A DNA stretch of 64,000 nt from Microthrixaceae bacterium. Lineage in GTDB: Bacteria; Actinomycetota; Acidimicrobiia; Acidimicrobiales; Acidimicrobilacustridaceae. The translations under genes were made by a program, and so were the position numbers. Within the stretch, counting starts at the first letter, position 1. Every line of letters begins with the position of its first letter. Where the stretch lies: the NCBI GenBank assembly GCA_947449015.1, contig CANFQA010000006.1, positions 1 through 64,000 on the forward strand, given 5' to 3'. Positions 34,749 through 47,343 of the stretch are shown here, in pieces. Under the pieces are notes generated by a model. The model searched no databases, was not told where the DNA came from, and worked only from the letters and a program-made list of their open reading frames with translations.

Positions 34749-35294
34749 TCAGCCAAGAGCAGCCGAGCGAGCCTCAATGATGAGCTCCTGGCAGCGAATC
34801 ACGGTGCGATCCAGATCATCATTGATGATGCAGATCGCCCCCAGTCGGCGGCCTTCAGCCAGCTCGCCCTGGGCCACTGCGATGCGTCGCTCAGCCTGCT
34901 CAGGAGGATCTCCACGACCACGAAGGCGTTCGGCCTGCACCTCGGCTGAGGGCGGTTCGAGCAGGATGAACAGCGCATCGGGCGCTCGCTCGAGCACCTG
35001 TGCCGCCCCCTGCACGTCAATCTCCAGCACCACATCTCGATCATCGCCGGCTTCGGGCCACGGGGTTCCGTAGAGGTTGCCGAGGAATTCGGCGTATTCC
35101 AGGAACCCATCAGCGCCGACCCGTGCCTCGAACTCGTCTCGGGATACGTAGGTGTAGGCGTCATCGGACTCGCCAGGCCGTTGGGTTCGCGTGGTCCAGC
35201 TACGCGAGAGCCAAAGACGGGGATCCTCAGCGACGAGCCGAGCCACCACGGTTCCCTTCCCGACCCCACCTGGTCCACACATCACAACGATCAC
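34749..35294 (-). CDS. gmk: Guanylate kinase
   Basis: Phosphorylates GMP to GDP. The P-loop GPGGVGKGT is at 7-15, and the GMP-binding part contains SRSWTTRTQRPGE and FLEYAEFLGNLYGTP, with ILLEPPS later. It is 181 residues long. The GTG start is at 35294, 25 bases after mihF. The 108 bases between gmk and the rpoZ start contain a small GC-rich hairpin (CCCC/GGGG) but no gene. Confidence 0.95.
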   Translation of the reverse strand: MIVVMCGPGGVGKGTVVARLVAEDPRLWLSRSWTTRTQRPGESDDAYTYVSRDEFEARVGADGFLEYAEFLGNLYGTPWPEAGDDRDVVLEIDVQGAAQVLERAPDALFILLEPPSAEVQAERLRGRGDPPEQAERRIAVAQGELAEGRRLGAICIINDDLDRTVIRCQELIIEARSAALG

Positions 35295-35319
35295 GACGCG
35301 TCAGCCCCTGGAATCCTGA

Positions 35320-35637
35320 TCAGTCGCCGAAGGCTGCCAACAACGACCGCCGCTGCTGCTCGCCAAGACCGCGAAGACGACGAGTATCGGCAATCCCGAT
35401 CTCGACCATCGTGCGTCGTGCTTTGACCTTGCCGACTCCCGGCAGCGATTCAATGATGGCCAGCGCCTTTATCCCGCCGACCATTTCGTCAGTTTCGGCC
35501 TCAAGAAGAACCTGCCGAAGTGAGATGGCCCCGGCCTTCAGGCGCTCTTTGATCTCGGCCCGTGCCCGTCTGACCTCAGCGGCCTTCGCCAATGCAGCGG
35601 TTCGCTGCTCGGGGGTAAGAGACGGGGGCTGCGGCAT
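35320..35637 (-). CDS. mihF: Actinobacterial integration host factor
   Basis: Small basic DNA-binding protein of 105 residues with an N-terminal helix (SLTPEQRTAALAKAAEVRRARAE split across about 6-28) and a helix-two-turn-helix region LESLPGVGKVKARRTM-type (seen as IESLPGVGKVKARRTM), then IADTRRLRGLG. It is unrelated to E. coli IHF; in mycobacteria it shapes the nucleoid. The ATG at 35637 has no Shine-Dalgarno sequence but has TAAGGT 6 bases before it (35644-35649), indicating a leaderless mRNA. Confidence 0.93.
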   Translation of the reverse strand: MPQPPSLTPEQRTAALAKAAEVRRARAEIKERLKAGAISLRQVLLEAETDEMVGGIKALAIIESLPGVGKVKARRTMVEIGIADTRRLRGLGEQQRRSLLAAFGD

Positions 35638-35643
35638 GGGGAG

Positions 35644-35649
35644 ACCTTA
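35644..35649 (-). promoter_or_regulatory. mihF -10 box (leaderless)
   Basis: TAAGGT on the minus strand, 6 bases before the mihF ATG. A weak -35 (TGATGG) is 18 bases further upstream. It separates mihF-gmk-rpoZ and following genes from the end of the pyr operon. Confidence 0.5.
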
Positions 35650-35689
35650 GTGCCATGTCACCGAGGACCATCAGGGCGACGAGGCTTGA

Positions 35690-36406
35690 TCAGGAACTGG
35701 CGGCCACCTCGGCAGCGATTGCGGCAGCGGCGGCACGAGGATCATCGGCGGCGGTCACAGCCCGGCCGATCACGAGAAGTCCAGCACCGGCAGCGATTGC
35801 TGTGGTCGGTGTTGCCGGACGGGCCTGATCATCAGCCCCCACGCCGGCAGGTCGTATTCCGGGCACAACGGTGAACAGCCCCGGACCTCGCGAGGTGACT
35901 GCACCCAGATCACTTGCTGCGCAGACCACGCCAGGACAACCGGCGCCTCGAGCAATATCGATACGAGCCTCGAGAGCAGCGGGATCAGCCGCTTCACTGG
36001 TGAGAACCGTGATGCCAAGGCACGTTGGAACCGCCAATCCGGCAGCTCGTGCGCCATCGGTGAATCCTTCAACACCGGCAGCGAGGTGGTCGACTCCGGC
36101 CCGCGTATGCACAGTCAAATAGGAGGCTCCGAGCGAACCCATGACCCGAGCCGCTTTACGCACGGTGGTGGGGATGTCAAGGAGTTTGAGATCAGCGAAG
36201 ACAGCGAAACCTTCATCGATCATCGCTTCAACAGCTTCTGGTCCGGCGGCGCTGAACAGTTCGAGCCCGACCTTCGCCACTCCGAACCATGGCGCAAGCA
36301 AGCGTGCAAGTCGCTTCGCTTCAACGATGTCGTCGACATCGAGCGCAAGTGCAAGTCGTGATCGCACCGATTCCGGTGCCCCATCAGCGAAGGCTTCACT
36401 TGCCAT
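35690..36406 (-). CDS. pyrF: Orotidine-5'-phosphate decarboxylase
   Basis: Final step to UMP. The catalytic signature DLKLLDIPTTV (about 73-83) identifies the short type-1 enzyme, and a phosphate-binding GIRPAGVGADDQ with VIGRAVTAADDP is near the C-terminus. It is 238 residues long. AAAGGGG is 6 bases before the ATG at 36406. It overlaps the end of pyrD by 11 bases and closes the pyrimidine operon. Confidence 0.94.
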   Translation of the reverse strand: MASEAFADGAPESVRSRLALALDVDDIVEAKRLARLLAPWFGVAKVGLELFSAAGPEAVEAMIDEGFAVFADLKLLDIPTTVRKAARVMGSLGASYLTVHTRAGVDHLAAGVEGFTDGARAAGLAVPTCLGITVLTSEAADPAALEARIDIARGAGCPGVVCAASDLGAVTSRGPGLFTVVPGIRPAGVGADDQARPATPTTAIAAGAGLLVIGRAVTAADDPRAAAAAIAAEVAASS

Positions 36407-37330
36407 GAACGGCCCCTTTCAGTTCGGCAATCGAAACGACGCCGTGGTCACAGCACCAACGGTCGAGTTCATCAAGAACCCGACCAACACTGCGTGGATC
36501 AGCGAAGCTGGCGGTGCCGACCTGAACAGCCGAGGCACCGGCCATGATGAGTTCCACGGCATCGACACCGCGGGCAACTCCGCCGACTCCGACGATCGGG
36601 AGTTCGGGCAAAGCGGCATGCACATCGTGAACAGCACGAACAGCGACGGGATGGATTGCCGGTCCTGACAGTCCCCCTCCCCCGCCACCGAGGCGGCGAG
36701 TGCGGGTCTCCACATCGATTGCCATTCCCAGGACCGTGTTAATCAGCGTGACGGCTTCGGCCCCAGCAGTTGCGGCGGCCTCGGCGATTGATGCGAGATC
36801 GGCAACGTTGGGGCTGAGCTTCGCCCACATTGGCAGGCCACAGATTGAGGCCGCTTCGATGGCTTCGGATGTGGAAGCAGGCGAATGAGCGAACATGCGA
36901 TTGCGGTCATGATGATTGGGACACGAGATGTTGACCTCGACGGCAATGACGCCTTCGGGGGCGCCGGCGAGCATGGCCGCAGCACGGGCGTAGTCCTCAA
37001 CGGTGGTTCCCCAGATGCTCGCAACCACACGCGCGCCGGTGGCTAGCACCGCCGGCAATTCGTGTTCCAGCCAGGCAGTGACACCCGGGCCCTGCAGACC
37101 GACGCTGTTGATCATTCCCGCTGGAGTCTCATGCACGCGTGGCGCTGGATTACCCGGCCACGGTTCAGCCGACAACGACTTGACCACCACTGCGCCCAAG
37201 GAGCTGAGATCAACAAAGGCGCGGAGTTCGTCGCCGTGCCCGGCGGTTCCCGAAGCCGTCATGATCGGATTAGCCAGAACGACACTGCCGACCGTGGTCG
37301 ACAGATCGACATCGGAACGGCGACGCGGGC

Positions 37331-37334
<4 letters not shown>
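36396..37334 (-). CDS. pyrD: Dihydroorotate dehydrogenase, class 1B type
   Basis: Oxidises dihydroorotate to orotate using FMN. The catalytic base is Cys138 in VNISCPN, the mark of class 1 enzymes. [24 protein letters not shown] lies towards the C-terminus. At 312 residues it matches the PyrDB subunit, which normally works with the iron-sulfur flavoprotein PyrK and NAD. No pyrK is present in this operon. Its ATG overlaps carB by 4 bases. Confidence 0.93.
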
Positions 37335-40629
<3,295 letters not shown>

Positions 40630-40630
<1 letters not shown>

Positions 40631-41745
40631 CAGCTGCGACCCTTCGTGAAGTCGGTCATAAGTTCGTCGAACATGGTGAACAGGTAGGCAGCATCGTGTG
40701 GTCCGGGACCTGCCTCAGGGTGGTACTGCACGCTGAACGCTGGGAGATCAAGACTGCGAAGTCCTTCAACCACGCCATCGTTGAGATTGCGGTGCGTCAC
40801 CTCAACTGAACGTCCGAGCGACCCATCGTCGACGGCGTAGTTGTGGTTCTGACTGGTGATCTCCACGGTGCCGGTGTCGAGACGACGAACCGGATGGTTG
40901 CCGCCGTGGTGACCGAACGGGAGCTTGTAGGTCTCTGCGCCAAGAGCGGTGGCCAGAAGTTGATGGCCAAGGCAGATTCCGAAGATCGGAACCTCGCCAA
41001 GCATCGCCTCGATGGTGCCAGGAAGTCCTGTGACCGCAGCAGGATCGCCGGGGCCATTGGAAAGAAACACCCCATCGGGCTGCCGAGCGAGCACATCAGC
41101 AGCGGAGGTTCCAGCAGGGACCACCTCGACAGTGGCGATCCCGGAGAGGTGTCGAAGGATCGTGGTCTTGATGCCGAAATCGAAGGCCACCACCCGTCGG
41201 GGTGCGCGCTGCGCGGGTCCGATATAGGCAACCTCATAGGCCGAATCACAACTGACCTGACGGGCAAGATCGGCCCCGGAAGTTCCCGGTTCGGCCTGGG
41301 CCGCCGCATGCAGGGTGGCAGCAGAGGCGGTACCGAATGCCCCGGGCATAGAACCGGCGTCGCGGATGTGACGAGTGAGGCGGCGCGTGTCGATGCCCCC
41401 AATGCCGGGAACACCCATTGACCGGAGATACGCATCGAGATCTGTTTCGGAACGCCAGTTGCTGTGCCGCCGAGCGAGCTCGCGAACAATGACTCCGCGG
41501 GCACGTGGTCGGGCGGCTTCATTATCGAGCGATGTCACTCCGTAGTTGCCGATATGGGGATAGGTGAAGGTGATCATCTGTCCGGCGTAGGACGGATCAG
41601 TAATGATCTCCTGGTAACCGGTGAGGGCGGTGTTGAACACAACCTCGCCGGTTGCCACGCCATCGGGTGACTCGGCACCGAATGCCTCACCCTCAAACAC
41701 TGTGCCGTCAGCGAGCACCAGCTGTGCTTCGCGGATCGCGCTCAT
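40630..41745 (-). CDS. carA: Carbamoyl-phosphate synthase small subunit
   Basis: Glutaminase subunit that channels ammonia to CarB. The N-terminal CarA domain contains [21 protein letters not shown] (interrupting residues omitted here), and the class I glutaminase contains [10 protein letters not shown] with the catalytic cysteine and [13 protein letters not shown] with His and Glu. The ATG at 41745 (371 residues) has AAAGG about 8 bases upstream; the longer frame overlaps pyrC. ATGA overlap with pyrC, TGATG overlap with carB. Confidence 0.96.
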
Positions 41746-43067
41746 CGTTGTGCCTTTCCATTTCGGACCATTGGGACTCCGCACAGAAGTGTGTGGCGAA
41801 CTCGACCGTGCACCACACGACCGGCATAGGGCGTGTTGTGACTGCGACTGGCCAGTAGTGACGGGTCGACGGTCCACTCCTGGGCGGGATCGAACACGAC
41901 CAGATGCGCCGGTTCGCCGACTTCGATCGGTCGACCGTGAACATCATCAATACCGGCGATGCTCGCTGGTTGCCAGGACATCAGCGCCAGGAGTTCACTA
42001 AGCGTGACGACCCCTGGCTCGACAAGTTCGGTGATGCCGAGCGCAAGAGCCGTCTCGAGACCGAGCATGCCGCAGGGAGCATGATCGAACGGTGCTTCCT
42101 TCACGTCCGCGGTATGCGGCGCATGATCTGTGGCGATTGCGTCGATGGTTCCATCTGCCAATCCGGCTTTGACGGCTGCAACGTCGTGTGCGGAACGCAG
42201 CGGCGGATTGACCTTGAACACCGGGTCGTAGCTGGCCACCTCAGCGTGAGTCAGCGTGAAGTGATGCGGTGTTGCCTCTGCAGTGACGGGAAGGCCCTTG
42301 GCCTTTGCCTCACGTACGAGGGCAACTGCACCCGCCGTGGAGAGGTGCTGAAGATGCACCCGCGCTCCGGTGAGGCGGGCCAGAGCGATATCACGGAAGA
42401 CCATGAGCTCCTCCGCCTCGGCGGGGATACCCGCGATACCGAGACGACTCGACCATTCCCCTTCGTGCATATGACCGCCCTCACTGAGGGCTTCGACCTC
42501 GCAATGCTGCGCGAGTGTGACCGGAATCGCCAAGCCGGAGGCGTACTCGAGCGCGCGTCGCATCAGGCGATCGTCCTGCACCCCGCAACCGTCATCCGTG
42601 AACATACGCACACCCAACGCCGCCATCTCGGCCATGGGTGCCAGCGTTTGGCCCTTGCGATCGACAGTGATGGCGCCCGCCACTCGAACATCGCAGAGAC
42701 CAGCAGCGACACCGGCATCGAGGACCTGTCGCACGACTGCTGCGCTATCGATGGTCGGTTCGGTGTTGGGCATGGCGACAATGGCGGTGTACCCACCAAG
42801 GGAGGCAGCGCGACTTCCCGTTTCAACGGTCTCGGCTTCCTCGCGGCCCGGCTCGCGCAGATGGGTGTGGATGTCGACGAGCCCGGGCGCGATGACACAG
42901 CCCGTTGCGTCGAGTTCACCGGCGTCATCGAGTCCCAGATCAGACAGGTCGAGACCTTCGGCCACTGCAACGATCACACCATCGGGCGAAATGGCCACAT
43001 CGGCAGTTCGCTCGCCGTTGCGATCAATGACGCGACCTCCACGGATGATCCAACCTGAACCGCTCAC
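41742..43067 (-). CDS. pyrC: Dihydroorotase
   Basis: Cyclises carbamoyl aspartate to dihydroorotate. It is a type I amidohydrolase with the metal motif [10 protein letters not shown] (about 65-74), AMPNTEPT and the catalytic TDHAPH near the C-terminal third. I chose GTG 43067 (441 residues) because AAAGG lies 5 bases before it and the N-terminus then matches the family. An ATG at 43109 overlaps the end of pyrB and adds an unconserved segment. Overlaps carA by 4 bases. Confidence 0.94.
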   Translation of the reverse strand: MSGSGWIIRGGRVIDRNGERTADVAISPDGVIVAVAEGLDLSDLGLDDAGELDATGCVIAPGLVDIHTHLREPGREEAETVETGSRAASLGGYTAIVAMPNTEPTIDSAAVVRQVLDAGVAAGLCDVRVAGAITVDRKGQTLAPMAEMAALGVRMFTDDGCGVQDDRLMRRALEYASGLAIPVTLAQHCEVEALSEGGHMHEGEWSSRLGIAGIPAEAEELMVFRDIALARLTGARVHLQHLSTAGAVALVREAKAKGLPVTAEATPHHFTLTHAEVASYDPVFKVNPPLRSAHDVAAVKAGLADGTIDAIATDHAPHTADVKEAPFDHAPCGMLGLETALALGITELVEPGVVTLSELLALMSWQPASIAGIDDVHGRPIEVGEPAHLVVFDPAQEWTVDPSLLASRSHNTPYAGRVVHGRVRHTLLCGVPMVRNGKAQR

Positions 43068-43101
43068 TGTTCCCTTTCGTCCAACGTCTCCATCATTCGA
43101 A

Positions 43102-44085
43102 TCAACCATCGAGTTCGCCGCCCCAGGCAGTGCCGCTACCCAAGAGCAGGAACAACACCGCCATGCGCACAGCGACCCCGTTTCGCACCTGATCAATAAT
43201 CACGGCATTCGGACGCTCGGCCACCTCGGCGGCAATCTCGACTCCGCGGTTCATTGGACCAGGATGCATGATCAGCGTGTGGTCACCGAGTCGATCCGCT
43301 CGTTCATCGGTCAATCCGAACAGCGCGGTGTATTCGCGCAGCGAGGGAATGAGCGCCTCGTTCATGCGTTCACGTTGCATCCGCAGCAAGTAGCAAACAT
43401 CGAGCTCGGGCAGGATGGCATCGAGATCATGGGAGACCTTGACCGGCCAACCCTCAAGCGAGGGAGGCAGAAGTGTGGGCGGTGCCACGACCGTGACATC
43501 AGCGCCAAGGGCCGTGAAGGCTGCGATGTTCGAACGAGCAACCCTGGAGTGTTTGATGTCGCCCACAATTGCAATTCGACGACCTCGCATATCGCCCAGA
43601 TGCTCACGGATCGTGTAGCAATCCAGAAGAGCTTGGGTCGGGTGCTCGTGCCAACCATCGCCGGCGTTGATCACAGCAGAACTTGCCCATTGGGCGATCT
43701 GACGCGGCACACCGGCGGAAGCATGCCGAACGACGATGGCGTCGACGCCCATTGCTTCGATGGTTTCGATGGTGTCTCGCAGCGATTCACCCTTTTTGAC
43801 CGAGGAGGTTCCGACGCTGAAGTTCATGGTGTCGGCCGACAGTCGTTTGGCCGCGGTCTCAAAACTCAGTCGGGTGCGGGTGCTGTCCTCGAAGAACAGC
43901 GAAACCACAGTGCGACCCCGCAGGGCTGGAACTTTTGGAATCGCCCGCTCGCTCACCTCAACGAAGGAGTCAGTGAGAGTCATGACCTCCTCGATGCCAG
44001 CGGCGATATCAGGACCAAGGTCGCTGATCGCCAACAGATTGCGCATCTCACCATGACGATGCGAGGCAGCAGTCTGGCGGCTCAC
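43102..44085 (-). CDS. pyrB: Aspartate carbamoyltransferase catalytic subunit
   Basis: Joins carbamoyl phosphate and aspartate, the committed step. The carbamoyl-phosphate loop STRTR (68-72) is intact, followed by [22 protein letters not shown]-type sequence, and [11 protein letters not shown] near the C-terminus. It is 327 residues long. No regulatory pyrI is seen, as is usual when pyrR is present. Its ATG overlaps the pyrR stop by 4 bases. Confidence 0.96.
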   Translation of the reverse strand: MSRQTAASHRHGEMRNLLAISDLGPDIAAGIEEVMTLTDSFVEVSERAIPKVPALRGRTVVSLFFEDSTRTRLSFETAAKRLSADTMNFSVGTSSVKKGESLRDTIETIEAMGVDAIVVRHASAGVPRQIAQWASSAVINAGDGWHEHPTQALLDCYTIREHLGDMRGRRIAIVGDIKHSRVARSNIAAFTALGADVTVVAPPTLLPPSLEGWPVKVSHDLDAILPELDVCYLLRMQRERMNEALIPSLREYTALFGLTDERADRLGDHTLIMHPGPMNRGVEIAAEVAERPNAVIIDQVRNGVAVRMAVLFLLLGSGTAWGGELDG

Positions 44086-44582
44086 TTGACCATCTCCCCG
44101 AGGTCCACGCCCTCATCGTGGACGTCGACTGCCTCGTCCCGGCGGGTCGGCAGATTCTTGCCAACGAAGTCCGGACGTATCGGCAGTTCGCGATGTCCTC
44201 GATCGATCATGACTGCGAGCTGCACCTGTCGAGCCCGGCCGTGGTCACCGAGTGCGTCCAGCGCCGCCCTAATCGTGCGACCGGTGAACAGAACATCATC
44301 AACCAGCACCACGGTGCGGCCGGTGAGCTCAACCGGGATGTCGGTGACAGTCTCCGGCAGCACCGGTCGAAGACCGATGTCGTCACGGTAGAACGCCACA
44401 TCGACACAACCCACGGGCACCTCGATGCCTTCGATCTGAGCGAGAGCCGCGGTCAAGCGCTCGGCCAGTGGCACACCGCCGGTCTGCAGTCCAATGATGA
44501 CCACATCATCGAGGCCATGGTTCCGCTCAATGATCTCGTGAGCCATGCGCCATGTGGCTCGCTGCATGTCTTCTGCCGACAT
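44082..44582 (-). CDS. pyrR: PyrR, pyrimidine operon regulator / uracil phosphoribosyltransferase
   Basis: RNA-binding regulator that senses UMP and controls the pyr operon. The PRPP-binding motif is [13 protein letters not shown], and [19 protein letters not shown] is the C-terminal family block. I place the start at ATG 44582 ([11 protein letters not shown], 166 residues). The frame extends to a TTG at 44648, but that stretch contains the hairpin and T-tract of an intrinsic terminator, so it is better read as an untranslated leader. No strong Shine-Dalgarno sequence precedes this ATG, so the start remains somewhat open. Confidence 0.92.
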   Translation of the reverse strand: MSAEDMQRATWRMAHEIIERNHGLDDVVIIGLQTGGVPLAERLTAALAQIEGIEVPVGCVDVAFYRDDIGLRPVLPETVTDIPVELTGRTVVLVDDVLFTGRTIRAALDALGDHGRARQVQLAVMIDRGHRELPIRPDFVGKNLPTRRDEAVDVHDEGVDLGEMVK

Positions 44583-44600
44583 CACCCGAGTCCGGGCAAC

Positions 44601-44623
44601 AAAAACGCCTCCATAGGGAGGCG
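44601..44623 (-). terminator. pyr attenuator terminator
   Basis: On the minus strand a perfect 7-bp stem CGCCTCC/GGAGGCG (arms 44617-44623 and 44606-44612) with a 4-base loop is followed at once by TTTTT (44601-44605). It is a textbook Rho-independent terminator placed about 20 bases before the pyrR ATG. Confidence 0.8.
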
Positions 44624-44640
44624 TGAGTCGTCGTTCGCGT

Positions 44641-44661
44641 TCAGCCAAGAAAATCAGCCAC
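44641..44661 (-). CDS. Possible pyr leader peptide (six codons)
   Basis: AGGAGG (44672-44677), 10 bases of spacer, then GTG-GCT-GAT-TTT-CTT-GGC-TGA (M-A-D-F-L-G). It lies between the PyrR-binding hairpin and the terminator. The ribosome-binding site overlaps the PyrR hairpin, so translation could be under PyrR control. It is too short for statistical support. Confidence 0.3.
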   Translation of the reverse strand: MADFLG

Positions 44662-44674
44662 GTGCGTAGTTCCT

Positions 44675-44700
44675 CCTGTCCGTGCGAGCCTCACAGGACT
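44675..44700 (-). promoter_or_regulatory. PyrR-binding hairpin in the pyr leader RNA
   Basis: The minus strand reads AGTCCTGTGAGGCT, an exact match to the PyrR-binding-loop consensus ARUCCNGNGAGGYU known from Bacillus. It is followed by CGCACGGACAGG, which pairs back (CCUGU with ACAGG). The 3' arm overlaps the AGGAGG that could act as the antiterminator arm or as a ribosome-binding site. It should bind the product of the adjacent pyrR gene when UMP is high. Confidence 0.8.
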
Positions 44701-44720
44701 CGCTTCACGGTCAGATTCCG

Positions 44721-44726
44721 ACTCTA
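44721..44726 (-). promoter_or_regulatory. Candidate -10 box of the pyr operon
   Basis: TAGAGT on the minus strand overlaps the nusB stop codon. It would start the transcript near 44714, giving a leader of about 130 bases that contains the PyrR hairpin and terminator. No good -35 is seen at 16-19 bases. Confidence 0.35.
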
Positions 44727-45143
44727 GCGCACCGCAGCGGCGATCGCCGAAAGAACTCCGTTGACGAACCGACCGCTGTCGTCAGTGGAGTATCGAGTCG
44801 CAAGTTCGACCGCCTCGGAGATCACTGCGCCGGTGGGGACGTCGGGGCGAAAGGCGAGTTCGTAGGTGGCAAGGCGCAGGATTGCCCGATCAAGTGCGGG
44901 CATCCGATCCAGTTCCCAGTTACGGGCGTGGTCGACGATCAGCGCGTCAATAACCGGGCCCTGCTCGGCAACGCCAGTGACAAGCTCGATGGCGAACAGG
45001 TCGGGTTCGAGGGGAAGTCCGGCGAGCACAGCCTCAGACCCTTCGCTTTTCATCTCGGATTCATAGATGAGGTGGAATGCCCGCTCACGGGCTTCGCGGC
45101 GACCGCCCGGGAGCGCATCGACGGGTTCGTACTCGGAGGTCAC
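44724..45143 (-). CDS. nusB: Transcription antitermination factor NusB
   Basis: All-helical RNA-binding protein of 139 residues that binds rrn boxA with NusE. Conserved parts are GRREARERAFHLIYESE (about 14-30), LDRAILRLATYELAF and the C-terminal VNGVLSAIA. ATGA overlap with efp. The gene order aroC-K-B-Q-pepQ-efp-nusB followed by pyrR is typical of high-GC Gram-positives. Confidence 0.94.
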   Translation of the reverse strand: MTSEYEPVDALPGGRREARERAFHLIYESEMKSEGSEAVLAGLPLEPDLFAIELVTGVAEQGPVIDALIVDHARNWELDRMPALDRAILRLATYELAFRPDVPTGAVISEAVELATRYSTDDSGRFVNGVLSAIAAAVR

Positions 45144-45703
45144 GCTCGGGTGATGTAGTCGCCGGTGCGGGTGTCGACCCGAACACGCTCACCAGGACCA
45201 ACGAACAGCGGCACCTGGATAACAAGACCGGTCTCCAGCGTGGCTGGCTTGCGAGCACCGGACACGCGGTCGCCCTGAATGCCCGGCTCAGTTTCGGCAA
45301 TGGTGAGTTCCACCGCTGCAGGCAGCTCGACCCCGACGATCTCGTCGCCGAACATCTTGAGGATTGCTTCCGCGTTTTCGATGAGGTAGTCGGCAGCGGA
45401 CCCAAGCGATGCCGGCTCAACGTTGAGCTGGTCATAGGTGGTGCTGTCCATGAACACATAGTCGTCGCCGGCGCGGTAGAGGAACTGCATCTCGCGCTTA
45501 TCGATCATGGCTCGCTCGACCTTTTCGCCAGCGCGGAATGTGCGATCGCTGTTGGCCCCATTGCGAACGTTTCGCAGCGTGGTGCGCACGAACGCACCAC
45601 CCTTGCCCGGCTTCACATGCTGGAACTCCACAACCTCGAACAGCCCGTCATCGAGATTGAGGGCCATTCCATTCTTCAGATCGTTGGTGGTGATGGTGGG
45701 CAT
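45140..45703 (-). CDS. efp: Elongation factor P
   Basis: Relieves ribosome stalling at polyproline. Three OB-like domains over 187 residues. The loop KPGKGGAF carries Lys34, the usual modified or unmodified tip residue; actinobacteria generally lack the EpmAB modification, and no epm gene is nearby. C-terminal signature GERVRVDTRTGDYITRA. GAGGAAG precedes the ATG. Confidence 0.96.
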   Translation of the reverse strand: MPTITTNDLKNGMALNLDDGLFEVVEFQHVKPGKGGAFVRTTLRNVRNGANSDRTFRAGEKVERAMIDKREMQFLYRAGDDYVFMDSTTYDQLNVEPASLGSAADYLIENAEAILKMFGDEIVGVELPAAVELTIAETEPGIQGDRVSGARKPATLETGLVIQVPLFVGPGERVRVDTRTGDYITRA

Positions 45704-45728
45704 GGGTTCTTCCTCGTTGGCAATCGGC

Positions 45729-46880
45729 TCAGGCGGGCCGAGGACGCGTGGTCAGCGTCGGATCTTTCGTGCTGTGGGTGAGGGGACGACATCCCTCGGC
45801 AGTGACGACGACGGTGTCTTCGACGCGGACACCGCCGTGTTCGGGCAGGTAAACCCCCGGTTCGACGGTGACGACATCGCCGATGACGAGCGTAGCATCG
45901 CTCGTGGAACCCACTCCGGGGGCCTCATGGATGTCGAGTCCCACACCATGACCGGTGCCATGACTGAATGCATCGGCCCAACCAGCGTGTTCGATCACCG
46001 AGCGACACACCGCGTCGACCTCGCGAGCGGCGACGCCGGGCCGCACCGCTGCGACACCTGCAGCTTGCGCCCGAGTGACGACATCGAGCATGCGTTGCGC
46101 TGTTGGTGAGACATCGCCCACGGCAATGGTGCGGGTCATATCTGAGCAGTATCCGTCGATGACTGCACCAAAATCGATCACGACGAGATCACCGAATTCG
46201 ATCGATCTCGATGAAGGCCGCGCATGCGGGCGCGCACCATTTGGTCCGGAAGCGACGATGGTTTCGAAACTCGGGCGCGTTGCACCGAGAGTGCGCATTG
46301 TCATATCGAGTTCACGGGCGAACTCCATCTCGGTCGGTCGTTCGAGGAGTCGGGGGCGCATCTTGGCCAGCGCAGCATCAGCGATCTCTGCGGCCAGTTC
46401 GATTCGCACAAGTTCGGCAGGCTCCTTGACCCTCCGCAGGCCCTCAACCAAACCCACCGTAGGGATCAGCAGGCGGCCGGCGAACCACTCGGATTCGTAT
46501 CGGCGCTGGGTCGACCATGTGATGTGCTCAGCCTCCAGACCAACACGACGCGACTCCCCCACTGCCGACACGATGAGGTCGCGTTGCGCGGTTGAGGAGA
46601 TCTGAACTCGAGCGCCGGCGCCGGAACGGGCGATCTGATCGGCGGCCTGCTCGCGATAACGACCATCAGAGATAAGGAAGAAATCCTCGGCGGTGACCAC
46701 AACGATCCCCGCTGATCCAGTGAATCCCGTGAGATAGCGGATGTTGGCGGGAGCACTCACGATGAGCGCGTCGATCTGAGCAGCGTCGAATGACGCGCGA
46801 AGCCGCGGCAACCGGTTCGCGACCTCGATCGGTTGCAGGCCGGCTAGACGGACTTCGATGGTGTCGACCTCGGTGGTCAT
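45729..46880 (-). CDS. pepQ: Xaa-Pro peptidase, M24 family
   Basis: Metallopeptidase that removes residues next to proline. The N-terminal creatinase-like domain (about 20-140) contains IRYLTGFTGSAGI. The pita-bread domain has the metal ligands in VIDFGAVIDGYCSDMTRT, GHGVGLDIHEAP and VEPGVYLPEHGGVRVEDT. Start ATG 46880 gives 383 residues and lies 4 bases after aroQ; the frame continues upstream through aroQ but is not conserved. Whether it is an aminopeptidase or a dipeptidase cannot be told from sequence. Confidence 0.93.
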   Translation of the reverse strand: MTTEVDTIEVRLAGLQPIEVANRLPRLRASFDAAQIDALIVSAPANIRYLTGFTGSAGIVVVTAEDFFLISDGRYREQAADQIARSGAGARVQISSTAQRDLIVSAVGESRRVGLEAEHITWSTQRRYESEWFAGRLLIPTVGLVEGLRRVKEPAELVRIELAAEIADAALAKMRPRLLERPTEMEFARELDMTMRTLGATRPSFETIVASGPNGARPHARPSSRSIEFGDLVVIDFGAVIDGYCSDMTRTIAVGDVSPTAQRMLDVVTRAQAAGVAAVRPGVAAREVDAVCRSVIEHAGWADAFSHGTGHGVGLDIHEAPGVGSTSDATLVIGDVVTVEPGVYLPEHGGVRVEDTVVVTAEGCRPLTHSTKDPTLTTRPRPA

Positions 46881-46884
46881 GTGA

Positions 46885-47343
46885 TCATGACGGTGAGACA
46901 CCGAGCAGTCGGGCCACAGCCTCAACTGCCAGGCGATATCCGTCACCGCCGAAACCGGAGATGGTGCCGGTGGCCACCGGCGCGACAACAGACGTGCGTC
47001 GCCATGGCTCGCGAGCATCAGGATTGGAGAGGTGGAGTTCGACAACGGGGCCATCGAATGCCGCGAGGGCGTCGTGAATAGCCCAGGAATAGTGAGTGAA
47101 CGCGCCAGGGTTGATGATGATGGCGGCGCATCGCCGTCGAGCCCCATGAATGGCCTCGACCAGATCAACCTCAGCGTTTGACTGCAGATCTTCGATGCGC
47201 AGCCCAAGCGGGGCCGCAGTCGTTCGCGCTGTTTCGACGTGGTCGGCCAGGGTCTCGGTGCCATAGATCGCCGGTTCGCGATCGCCCAGCAGATTCAGAT
47301 TGACGCCCGAGAGAAGCAGGACGAGTGTCGGATCTGCGGTCAT
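46885..47343 (-). CDS. aroQ: 3-dehydroquinate dehydratase, type II
   Basis: Third shikimate-pathway step. Small dodecameric form of 152 residues: LLSGVNLNLLGDREPAIYG (about 10-28, with the catalytic Tyr), NPGAFTHYSWAIHDAL and VELHLSNPDAREPWRR. It overlaps aroB by 4 bases. Confidence 0.96.
   Translation of the reverse strand: MTADPTLVLLLSGVNLNLLGDREPAIYGTETLADHVETARTTAAPLGLRIEDLQSNAEVDLVEAIHGARRRCAAIIINPGAFTHYSWAIHDALAAFDGPVVELHLSNPDAREPWRRTSVVAPVATGTISGFGGDGYRLAVEAVARLLGVSPS

Noticed and set aside
42517-44391. A 624-codon plus-strand open frame
   Set aside because: It is antisense to pyrC and pyrB, which have full catalytic motifs and operon context. The translation is Ser/Arg/Thr-rich with no recognisable domain, as expected for a shadow frame in GC-rich DNA.
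44583-44648. N-terminal extension of PyrR from a TTG codon
   Set aside because: The stretch encodes the terminator stem and T-tract and has no ribosome-binding site at the right distance; family members of similar length start near the ATG at 44582.
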